Shown here piece by piece: positions 17,065-23,451 of a stretch of DNA of 47,749 nucleotides (position 1 is its first letter; every line of letters starts with the position of its first letter). The stretch covers positions 1 to 47,749 of the forward strand of contig JACQNX010000054.1 of the NCBI GenBank assembly GCA_016202875.1, read 5' to 3'. The notes below the pieces were generated by a model, which ran no database searches, was not told where the DNA came from, and was given only the letters and a program-made list of their open reading frames with translations. The stretch comes from Candidatus Aenigmatarchaeota archaeon (GTDB lineage Archaea; Aenigmatarchaeota; Aenigmatarchaeia; GW2011-AR5). Made by a program: the position numbers and the translations under genes.

Positions 17065-17574
17065 TCAAAATGCTCCTGTAGGATACAGCCAATTCATGTA
17101 ATCTTCTAACCACGTTTTCAGATTTACAGGATCTTTTGGACACCCTGATCCAAAACATATTTTTATTCCAAGTTCTTCTGCTTTCCTGCGTTCATCTTGG
17201 TCTATTGTTCCTAATGCATAATCAGGACCTTTCCAGATTTCATCAGGAAGAATCGTTTCAATTGCTCTGACTGCTTTTGGATCATCAAAGGCTGTTATAT
17301 GCGTCACATGAGGCGATCTAGATACAAGCTCTGCCCTGTAATCAAAAGGAAATATTCTGTCGTTCCTCCCATTTCCATTCCTATATACACTTAGAGATGG
17401 GTCGCTATTCATGGCCACTGTTACGATACCAGATTCTGCAGCCTCCCTAAACAATTCATAATGATGCCGCCTAGCCGGATTAAACGTGCCGATAGGCATT
17501 ACAAAACGTTTGCCTTTGCTTTGCTCCTCATGAACAAGAAGCGCAAGTTTGTCCATGTCTATAATTTTATACAT
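17065..17574 (-). CDS. Second, degenerate HldC-like nucleotidylyltransferase
   Basis: This 169-residue protein has the cytidylyltransferase-like fold: MPIGTFNPARRHHYELF aligns with the GCFDLLHPGHVRYL start of RfaE2/HldE C-domains, followed by VAMNSDPSL, FDYRAELVSRSPHV and DEIWKGPDYALGTIDQDER, which align with the later motifs. The HxGH catalytic motif is replaced by Arg-Arg-His-His, so normal nucleotide chemistry is doubtful. It could have changed specificity, as in NMNAT-type (H/T)xGH variants, or be a partner of the intact paralogue at 17767-18237. GGTGA sits 4 bases before the ATG. It lies in the middle of the heptose operon. Confidence 0.7.
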   Translation of the reverse strand: MYKIIDMDKLALLVHEEQSKGKRFVMPIGTFNPARRHHYELFREAAESGIVTVAMNSDPSLSVYRNGNGRNDRIFPFDYRAELVSRSPHVTHITAFDDPKAVRAIETILPDEIWKGPDYALGTIDQDERRKAEELGIKICFGSGCPKDPVNLKTWLEDYMNWLYPTGAF

Positions 17575-17589
17575 ACGTTCACCTTATTT

Positions 17590-17762
17590 TTAGTCACCGG
17601 CAATCACGGTAATGCCCAAGTCTTTGAGGCTCCTGCAGAGTTCGTGGCGCGATTCACCAACATTCGGATCAATTCTTACGGCTCTTACACCATTGTCTGT
17701 AACGTATTTCACGACTTCGCCAACTTCTGCAAAATGTATAAAATATCCTGCCGCTCTCCCAT
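17590..17762 (-). pseudogene. Small frameshifted gene in the heptose operon
   Basis: A strong ribosome-binding signal (GGGGTGA) precedes ATG 17762, but that frame stops after 17 codons. A second frame, in phase with the upstream HldC-like gene and directly after its TGA, stays open for 58 codons to a TAA at 17590-17592 and reads like protein in its second half: VVKYVTDNGVRAVRIDPNVG, then RHELCRSLKDLGITVIAGD. Joining the two frames by one indel would give a protein of about 57 residues with a start and SD. I do not recognise it. It may be a real small gene with an assembly error, a decayed gene, or a site of frameshifting. A GTG inside the second frame could start a 40-residue version. Confidence 0.45.
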
Positions 17763-17766
17763 CAAC

Positions 17767-18237
17767 TCACCCCTTTGCATACGCATTCAGCACCTGCTCC
17801 ACTATTTTTGTAGTGGATTTTCCTTCTATTTTCCGGATAAGGACGACTTTGCCTCCAGCTTTCTGCACTGCAAAGCGTTCGACACACTGCTCTATGCCAT
17901 AATTTTTGTCACATGCTTTCACGTGGAAATTGGGCATGATTTTTCCAATCCATTTGTTTGGCGTTTCGTCATTGAAGATGAAAACGTAATCCACTGATTT
18001 CAGGCTGTCCAGCATCTCTGCGCGCTCCTTTTCCGGGACAATAGGGCGGCCAGGCTTTGCTTTAAAATACGGGGACCTGTCGCCGTTCACGCCAACGATA
18101 AGGACGTCGCCAAGCCTTTTGGCCTCTGCCAGATAGCGTGCATGGCCTATGTGAAGAATATCGAAGCAGCCATTGGTGGTGACGATTTTTTTGCCTTGTT
18201 TTTTTGCCTGCTGCGCGATTTTTATGGCGTCTTTCAT
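17767..18237 (-). CDS. hldC: Heptose-1-phosphate nucleotidylyltransferase (HldE C-domain/RfaE2-like)
   Basis: This protein of about 156 residues has VTTNGCFDILHIGHARYLAE with an intact HIGH motif, IVGVNGDRSPYFKAKPGRPI, EKERAEMLDSLKSVDYVFIF, and GKSTTKIVEQVL near the end, equivalent to the STT motif of RfaE2. It would transfer AMP (or another NMP) to heptose 1-phosphate. The usual KGGDY is KACDKNYG here. ATG 18237 is preferred because GTGAT lies 7 bases upstream; GTG 18249 overlaps the kinase stop. Kinase and transferase, fused in E. coli HldE, are separate genes here. An aut-like or FAD-synthase-like cytidylyltransferase is less likely given the neighbours. Confidence 0.85.
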   Translation of the reverse strand: MKDAIKIAQQAKKQGKKIVTTNGCFDILHIGHARYLAEAKRLGDVLIVGVNGDRSPYFKAKPGRPIVPEKERAEMLDSLKSVDYVFIFNDETPNKWIGKIMPNFHVKACDKNYGIEQCVERFAVQKAGGKVVLIRKIEGKSTTKIVEQVLNAYAKG

Positions 18238-18245
18238 GCTTACAA

Positions 18246-19244
18246 TCACATTATCACTTCCTCACGCAAGTCATGGCTTTTCATTACAGTACTAAGTTCT
18301 TCCATGCTGCAGGTCGCTGTGCCAAATTTCGCCACCACAACGCCGGCTGCATAATTGGCCAGCCGCAATGCGTCGTAATAGCTGGCGCCTGCTGCCAGTC
18401 CAAGGGCGTAGACACTGACCACTGTATCGCCAGCACCTGTAACGTCTATTATATCAAGGCCGTTCTTCACAGCCTTCACTGCTGTGTACTTGTCGTTTTC
18501 AAATAGAAGCATCCCATCCTCGCCCATAGTGACAAGCACATAGCCAATATTGTTATCTTGAATAATGCCTCTTGCATAAGGAAACATGTTTTTCGGAGCC
18601 CTGTCAGATTTTATTTTTCCGTATTCTAGAAATTCCTTGAAATTCGGAGTAATTACACTGGCACCTTTGTATTTCGAGAACGGCGCCTTAGGATCAACTA
18701 TAACCATTTTGCCCCGCTGCGCGGCAGTATCTATTACAGTCCTGCATAAACCATCTGTTAGAAAGCCTTTGGCATAGTCGGAAATTACTATTATATCGAG
18801 CCTGTCCAGCACCTCATACATTTGGCGCATAGACGCGGCTTCGATAAAAGAAGGGATGCTATGCTTCTTTTCCCAGTCTATACGCGCGATCTGCTGTTTC
18901 TGAACTATTATTCTATTTTTCCGTATTGTAGGCCTTTCAGGATCTTTTATTGTCATATCATGGATTTTTTGTTTGGCTAAGAGAGAAGATACAATTCCTG
19001 ATGCAGCGTCATCACCAACAACAGAAAAAAGGTACACATCCGCACCCAACGCTGTTATATTGCTTGCCACGTTCCCACAACCACCCAGTTTGTACTCTGT
19101 AAATTCAGCCTCTACCACAGGGACAGGCGCTTCTGGCGATATGCGGTTTACGCTGCCATAAGTAAAGTCATCCAGCATAATATCACCGAAGACGCCTATC
19201 GTAACATTACTGAAATGCTCAAGAACCGTAGCCAATTGATTCAT
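18246..19244 (-). CDS. hldA: Heptose 7-phosphate kinase (HldE N-domain/RfaE1-like, PfkB family)
   Basis: This 332-residue ribokinase-fold protein has VTIGVFGDIMLDDFTYGSV, EAPVPVVEAEFTEYKLGGCG-NVASN as the sugar-binding start, and DVTGAGDTVVSVYALGLAAG as the ATP/anion-hole motif with the catalytic Asp. It would phosphorylate D-glycero-D-manno-heptose 7-phosphate at C1. The RISPEAPVPVVE element is specific to RfaE/HldE kinases. The ATG is 25.5 nt from the centre of TTTAAA at 19267-19272, so the transcript is probably leaderless and this gene heads the heptose operon. Confidence 0.88.
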   Translation of the reverse strand: MNQLATVLEHFSNVTIGVFGDIMLDDFTYGSVNRISPEAPVPVVEAEFTEYKLGGCGNVASNITALGADVYLFSVVGDDAASGIVSSLLAKQKIHDMTIKDPERPTIRKNRIIVQKQQIARIDWEKKHSIPSFIEAASMRQMYEVLDRLDIIVISDYAKGFLTDGLCRTVIDTAAQRGKMVIVDPKAPFSKYKGASVITPNFKEFLEYGKIKSDRAPKNMFPYARGIIQDNNIGYVLVTMGEDGMLLFENDKYTAVKAVKNGLDIIDVTGAGDTVVSVYALGLAAGASYYDALRLANYAAGVVVAKFGTATCSMEELSTVMKSHDLREEVIM

Positions 19245-19266
19245 ACTTTTTCATACTTCTGGAGTC

Positions 19267-19272
19267 TTTAAA
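19267..19272. promoter_or_regulatory. Palindromic TTTAAA shared by divergent genes
   Basis: TTTAAA reads the same on both strands. Its centre is 25.5 nt from the minus-strand hldA ATG (leaderless) and 57.5 nt from the plus-strand ATG at 19327 (a leader of about 30 nt). No other TATA-like box is visible in the 82-base intergenic region. Confidence 0.5.
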
Positions 19273-19326
19273 TAGGTTGTGGGGCGATTGGGAAAATCTT
19301 ATTATCAGGCAGAGCAATGTAAATAT

Positions 19327-19950
19327 ATGAGAATTCTCAAGTCTTTTCCTGTTCAGGACAAGAAAACTGAGCAGGTGTCAAAGGTTTTTGATGCAGCGAT
19401 CACTAAATTTGATTATCCCTGGAGATTTGACAGGATAGAGCTACATGTCAGGGATGAAAACAAAGTCATGGCAAACGAAGAGGCTGGCATAATTGTTCTG
19501 GACTACAACGATATCTTTATTCAGGCGATGGATGCGAAAGGTATTGCTGTACTTATACTGAGGGCGCTATTCACGTTGATTACAAGAGAGGCCTGCGGCA
19601 GCTTGCCCACTGTTATAGAAGACATTATTGCGAACAGGGAGATGATAAAGAGGGGTTATGGTGAGGCGCTGGTTTACTATTACTACCAGAAAAAAATCAC
19701 TGAGCAAAGGCACACAACCGGCCTTGAAGACGATGTAGTATGGCTAAGCTTTTACATTGATGATAAATACAATGCTGACTTTTTCAGACAGCAGAAGAAA
19801 GAAAGTGGCCGTCAGGACGTACGCAATCTTGTGGAATGCTTAAAGCAGGACTTGGCTGATAGAGAAAAGCTGGGCACAGCACTGCGCCTTTACTATGTGC
19901 ACACCAGGAAAGCAGGGGCAGAAGCAGCGGGGATGAGAGCATGCAGATAA
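19327..19950 (+). CDS. Conserved-looking protein of unknown function
   Basis: This protein of about 207 residues is not recognised. It is soluble, mixed alpha/beta, with a central hydrophobic helix (IAVLILRALFTLITREA) and a charged C-terminal half (QQKKESGRQDVRNLVECL). No catalytic motif stands out; an His-type metal motif is absent. ATG 19327 is chosen over a GTG at 19279, which would lie ahead of the predicted transcript start. It overlaps the DUF2797 gene by 10 bases, so the two are probably translated together and may act together. Confidence 0.6.
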   Translation: MRILKSFPVQDKKTEQVSKVFDAAITKFDYPWRFDRIELHVRDENKVMANEEAGIIVLDYNDIFIQAMDAKGIAVLILRALFTLITREACGSLPTVIEDIIANREMIKRGYGEALVYYYYQKKITEQRHTTGLEDDVVWLSFYIDDKYNADFFRQQKKESGRQDVRNLVECLKQDLADREKLGTALRLYYVHTRKAGAEAAGMRACR

Positions 19951-20738
19951 TAAAATACAAATGGCAGGACTGGAGCCCTCATTTTGTTGTGCGAGATGGA
20001 GGCGAGCTGAAAAAAATGGACTTGCTGGGAAAAGACATTAACTTCAGAATAGGGAAGAACATATGCACAGGCTTTATGCGTGATGGCAAACATTTTCCAT
20101 GCAAAAACAGGAGGGAAGTTGTGGATTCTATATGCAATGAATGCAAGCCCGAGGATGACTATTTCTTCTGCATACGGTGCGACGGCTCGGAATGCATAAA
20201 CAGGAAAAAAAGGGACGAGTGTCAGGAAAATTATTATTATATTTACCTTGCTGCATTTGGTCATATGTTGAAGGTTGGCATATCACATGAATTCCGGCTC
20301 TTGGGGAGGCTGGTTGAGCAGGGGGCAGATTTCGGGGCGAAGATTGCCAGAGTGCAGGACGGCAAGCTTGTCAGGGCCATGGAGCAGCAGATAAAGAAGG
20401 AGATAAATGTCGTGGACAGGATAACAGGCGAGCAGAAGTTTAGCACGCTTTTCGGGAATCCGAACATTGCTGTCGCAAATATTTTCAGGGCTGTTTCCCT
20501 CCTGAAGACAAACGGATTTTCCCAGCATCTTATCGGACCTGAGGTTTATGACCTGAGGGAATACTATAATCTGCAAAATGTTTTGTTGCAGCCACAAGAA
20601 ACGGCAGTGCACGAGGGACTGGACATTGATGGCCGCGTGGTTTCTGCCAAGGGCAACCTGATAATCCTGCAGAAAGAAAAAATGTTCTTTTCTGTAAATG
20701 CACACCGGCTGGTTGGCAGAGAAATATTGGCAACCTGA
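19941..20738 (+). CDS. DUF2797 family protein
   Basis: This 265-residue protein has a Cys-rich N-terminal part (ICTGF, HFPCKNR, SICNECKPEDD, FFCIRCDGSECINR), likely one or more zinc sites. YIYLAAFGHMLKVGISHEF followed by RLVEQGADFGAKIARVQDG is the pattern I know from DUF2797, a family related to GIY-YIG nucleases (the YLAxFG...KVGIT resembles the GIY-YIG core). Its biochemical role is not established; DNA or RNA processing is a guess. It is coupled to the preceding unknown gene by a 10-base overlap. Confidence 0.75.
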   Translation: MQIIKYKWQDWSPHFVVRDGGELKKMDLLGKDINFRIGKNICTGFMRDGKHFPCKNRREVVDSICNECKPEDDYFFCIRCDGSECINRKKRDECQENYYYIYLAAFGHMLKVGISHEFRLLGRLVEQGADFGAKIARVQDGKLVRAMEQQIKKEINVVDRITGEQKFSTLFGNPNIAVANIFRAVSLLKTNGFSQHLIGPEVYDLREYYNLQNVLLQPQETAVHEGLDIDGRVVSAKGNLIILQKEKMFFSVNAHRLVGREILAT

Positions 20739-20755
20739 CATCAAATAGATCACAA

Positions 20756-20761
20756 TTTAAG
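20756..20761 (+). promoter_or_regulatory. TATA box for the MBL-fold hydrolase
   Basis: TTTAAG is centred 25.5 nt before the ATG at 20784, predicting a leaderless transcript. Confidence 0.55.
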
Positions 20762-20783
20762 ATTTCAGCGCGTTATTAACATC

Positions 20784-21434
20784 ATGGAAGTCTTCAAGGG
20801 CATTCATATAATCCCCGGCATTGCTCATGATTCCAACATATACATCATTGATAACGAGATCCTGGTTGATACAGGAACAGGCGAGTTCTTCCATCAAAAC
20901 CGCAGGGATATTGAGCAAGCGCTTGATATCAAAAGACTCAAACTTATCATCAATACTCACTATCATTTTGACCATACAGGAGGGAACAAGAAATTCCGAG
21001 ACTGGCTGCGCGTGCCGATAGCAACGCACGCTGCGGACAAAGATTTCATAGAACGGGGGAGAACGCTTGCTGAGTCCTTTCACCAAGTTGCGAAGATCGT
21101 GACAATAGACAAAGAGATCAGGGATGACGATGTTATAAACACAGAAAATTTTGAGCTTTCTGTTCTACACACGCCAGGGCACAGCGCTGGCAGCATCTGC
21201 ATCTATGAGCCGCAGAACAAGATACTCATATCAGGGGACACGCTTTTTGAGAGCGCTGCCGGAAGGACAGACCTGCCCGGAGGAAATTACAATGAACTGA
21301 AGTTCTCCCTGGAGAAGCTGGACAAGTACAATATCCAGTATCTTTTCCCGGGCCACGGAATGCCAAAAACAGGCGGCGTCAATTTCCTCATCAAGAAGCT
21401 CCTCACTTCGCTGGACACGGCAGCGATGATTTAA
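20784..21434 (+). CDS. Metallo-beta-lactamase fold hydrolase (glyoxalase II-like)
   Basis: This 216-residue protein has the metal motif LIINTHYHFDHTGGNKKF (HxHxDH), then LHTPGHSAGSICIYEP, ILISGDTLFESAAGRTDLPG and FPGHGMP, the ordered ligands of glyoxalase II-like hydrolases. Two divalent metals would bind and activate water for hydrolysis of a thioester or similar bond. The GRTDLPGG signature is common in single-domain GloB-like proteins that lack the substrate-binding C-domain. The substrate is unknown. Confidence 0.85.
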   Translation: MEVFKGIHIIPGIAHDSNIYIIDNEILVDTGTGEFFHQNRRDIEQALDIKRLKLIINTHYHFDHTGGNKKFRDWLRVPIATHAADKDFIERGRTLAESFHQVAKIVTIDKEIRDDDVINTENFELSVLHTPGHSAGSICIYEPQNKILISGDTLFESAAGRTDLPGGNYNELKFSLEKLDKYNIQYLFPGHGMPKTGGVNFLIKKLLTSLDTAAMI

Positions 21435-21470
21435 ATATGCAGGATGGAATTTTCTTCTTCCGGTTCTCTA

Positions 21471-21476
21471 TTTTTT
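21471..21476 (+). terminator. T-run, possible terminator of the MBL gene
   Basis: A run of six T lies 37 bases after the hydrolase stop and just before the convergent rtcA stop. Archaeal transcription often ends at such U-tracts without a hairpin. Confidence 0.35.
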
Positions 21477-21482
21477 ATTATG

Positions 21483-22502
21483 CTATACGACAGAAATAAT
21501 CTTCTCATCCTCGTCTATCATGAACTTCACGGGCAGGAACTTTTCGATGACCCAGATGTTCGTCCTGGTATGGGAGGTTATCTTCGGTGCCCTGATCCTG
21601 CTGGGCGCGGCAAGGGCCATGTAGGGCAGGAGCTGGTCTTCTGCGTATTCGTCGACTGCAGCAGTGGAATTGATCTGTTCAAGCAGGGCGCGGGCAGCCT
21701 CCATTCCAACCTTTTCTGCCGACTTGTTCCTTTCGCCAAGCGCATTTGCGCCCAAGATTGTATGCTCAAATACAGCTTCCAGCTCCACGCCAGAGCCCAG
21801 CGAAGCTGTATCTGTATATACTGCAGTTATGTCAGGGACGATGTTAATTCCGCCTTTAATTTCTTTGGCAGCAGACGTTTCCTGCCTTTCGGCGACAGAA
21901 GCGTTTTTTAGAGCCAGTGACGCATGAGTGATGCCTGTAATTGAGAGCAGTTTGCCTCTTTCTATGAGGTTCAGAGCGGCAAGCTTTGCCGGCATAATTT
22001 CCACTTCGACAACAGCATCGCCTGATGGATAATAGCCATATTTTTTAACTATTAGAGACATTTTGTACCCCATTTTTTCTAACAATGGTAGCAACACAGA
22101 TTTTACGTAATTTATCGGGGGTGCCCATTTGCCATGCGTTGCGCCGCCTTTGAATATGATCTTTACAGGCGATTCGGCATGGAGAGCTGGTATCATCATG
22201 GCCTGAAGGACGAGGCTGATGCTGCCTGCTGTGGGGATGTTTACCTTAATTTCTCCAGATTTTATTTTGCCGGGCGCGAAAGTTATTTCTGTGCTGCCGA
22301 TTTCCAAACCGGCAACATCAGCATCGCATAAGGTCTGGACAGCCTTTATTGCTTCCAGATGCTGGTGCTTTAAGCCGGGCTGAGGACGGCCTTTGCGAAT
22401 GTTGAAGATCCTGCAAGGCTTCTGTGTGACAGCAGAGAGCGCGACAGCTGTGCGCAAAATCTGGCCGCCGGCTTCGCCCACAGATCCGTCTATTTGTATC
22501 AT
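21483..22502 (-). CDS. rtcA: RNA 3'-terminal phosphate cyclase
   Basis: This 339-residue protein matches RtcA throughout: IDGSVGEAGGQILRTAVALS at the start, FNIRKGRPQPGLKHQHL, AGSISLVLQAM, FKGGATHGKWAPPINYVKSV, and EDQLLPYMALA with HTRTNIWVIEKFL near the end, which contains the catalytic His. It converts RNA 3'-phosphate to 2',3'-cyclic phosphate with ATP, supplying ends for RtcB ligation in RNA repair or tRNA splicing. The ATG is 24.5 nt from the centre of the shared TTTAAA at 22524-22529. Confidence 0.95.
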   Translation of the reverse strand: MIQIDGSVGEAGGQILRTAVALSAVTQKPCRIFNIRKGRPQPGLKHQHLEAIKAVQTLCDADVAGLEIGSTEITFAPGKIKSGEIKVNIPTAGSISLVLQAMMIPALHAESPVKIIFKGGATHGKWAPPINYVKSVLLPLLEKMGYKMSLIVKKYGYYPSGDAVVEVEIMPAKLAALNLIERGKLLSITGITHASLALKNASVAERQETSAAKEIKGGINIVPDITAVYTDTASLGSGVELEAVFEHTILGANALGERNKSAEKVGMEAARALLEQINSTAAVDEYAEDQLLPYMALAAPSRIRAPKITSHTRTNIWVIEKFLPVKFMIDEDEKIISVV

Positions 22503-22523
22503 AACACAGCATGACCAGAAACC

Positions 22524-22529
22524 TTTAAA
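22524..22529. promoter_or_regulatory. Palindromic TTTAAA shared by rtcA and a methyltransferase gene
   Basis: The two divergent ATGs (22502 minus, 22554 plus) are 24.5 and 27.5 nt from the centre of this single TTTAAA. Both genes would be leaderless and compete for one TBP site. Confidence 0.55.
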
Positions 22530-22533
22530 TCAG

Positions 22534-22549
22534 CTGTGATTATTCACAG
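22534..22549. promoter_or_regulatory. Inverted repeat CTGTGA-TTAT-TCACAG
   Basis: A perfect 6-bp inverted repeat with a 4-base spacer lies between the shared TATA box and the plus-strand start at 22554. It is placed to act as an operator for the methyltransferase gene; the binding protein is unknown. It ends 5 bases before the ATG. Confidence 0.4.
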
Positions 22550-22553
22550 ACCT

Positions 22554-23228
22554 ATGGCAGTTTATTCAATTGAAGATGAAACAGGATTAGCAAAAGAATT
22601 ACAGCCATCTGTCATGCCTTTAGCCGAGGCAACGAAAGTTATAGATTTTCCATCTGATGCAAGAGGCAAAAGGACTCTGGACATAGGCGCAGGCCAGAGC
22701 GCATGCACAGCACGACTCAGGATTCAGGGAGCTGAAGCATATGCTATTGATCCTCGGTATACAGATATGGCGAAACTGGACGAAGAAACATCGAGAGCTA
22801 TTGAAATAGCAAGATCAAGACTTTCTTTGCACCGCGGTGCTGCAATAGGAAAAAGATATTATAAACTGATGCAGGCAGCAAGGCAGGCTTTTAAAAGGGA
22901 TTATAGAGCACATAATAGATTTTACATAAATGCTTTTGCCGGAGATTTGCCATTTGACTCCAACTCTTTTGATTTTGTGTTTTCTATAAACTGCATTACT
23001 CATGGATTAGACGTAGACGATGTAATTTTTCGGAGAGCAATACAAGAGGCTTACCGAGTGGCAAAGGTCCGTAGCGAAATACAGATTTACCCTTTTTTGC
23101 TAAAGTCAAATGAAAGAATAAGAAAGTATCATGAACGATTACTTCAGGAAGAGAGCCTTGAGTATTCTGTAGAAGCTGTGCCTGAATTCAATTCTAACAG
23201 ACTCCGCATAAGAAAACACCAACAATAA
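22554..23228 (+). CDS. Class I methyltransferase-like protein
   Basis: This protein of about 224 residues has TLDIGAGQSACTARLRIQGA (motif I), AYAIDPRYTDMAKL (motif II acidic residue), and DLPFDSNSFDFVFSINCITH (motif IV region). The middle contains an inserted basic helix (RYYKLMQAARQAFKRDYR). ATG 22554 is chosen over an upstream GTG at 22536 because the TATA distance fits a leaderless start. The substrate is unknown. Confidence 0.65.
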   Translation: MAVYSIEDETGLAKELQPSVMPLAEATKVIDFPSDARGKRTLDIGAGQSACTARLRIQGAEAYAIDPRYTDMAKLDEETSRAIEIARSRLSLHRGAAIGKRYYKLMQAARQAFKRDYRAHNRFYINAFAGDLPFDSNSFDFVFSINCITHGLDVDDVIFRRAIQEAYRVAKVRSEIQIYPFLLKSNERIRKYHERLLQEESLEYSVEAVPEFNSNRLRIRKHQQ

Positions 23229-23247
23229 CAATAAAAAGATTTAGGCA

Positions 23248-23451
23248 TTGCTCAAGGGCGGCCTGAAAAAGACGGAAGAAATACAGGCACAGCTGGACAT
23301 GCAGAAAAGCGTAACGCGGAAGTCTTCGTCTTTCCTGAAGGACTCGAGGCTTATCAAGAAACAGAGAATAAGAGGAGACGAATTCTACCTGATAACAGAA
23401 AATGGCAGGACCGCAATAGACAGGGTTTACAAGAGGCTGAGCATCGCCTAA
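23248..23451 (+). pseudogene. Winged-helix fragment, probably truncated
   Basis: The 67 codons after a TTG resemble a winged-helix domain: KKTEEIQAQLDMQKSVTRKS would be helices 2-3, and FYLITENGRTAIDRVYKRL the wing and last helix. Helix 1 is missing. Reading the same frame upstream gives Lys-Lys-Ile-stop-Ala-Leu-Leu-Lys, where the TAG at 23242-23244 sits where such domains have a Leu (TTG differs by one base). So it may be a gene inactivated by a nonsense change, or a short protein starting at TTG. No ribosome-binding signal or well-placed TATA box is seen. It overlaps the convergent nuclease stop by 4 bases. Confidence 0.4.

Noticed and set aside
17767..17769. Selenocysteine or programmed UGA readthrough at the hldC stop
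   Set aside because: No SECIS-like structure recognised, the protein already has full family length, and a separate start signal follows; an indel is simpler.
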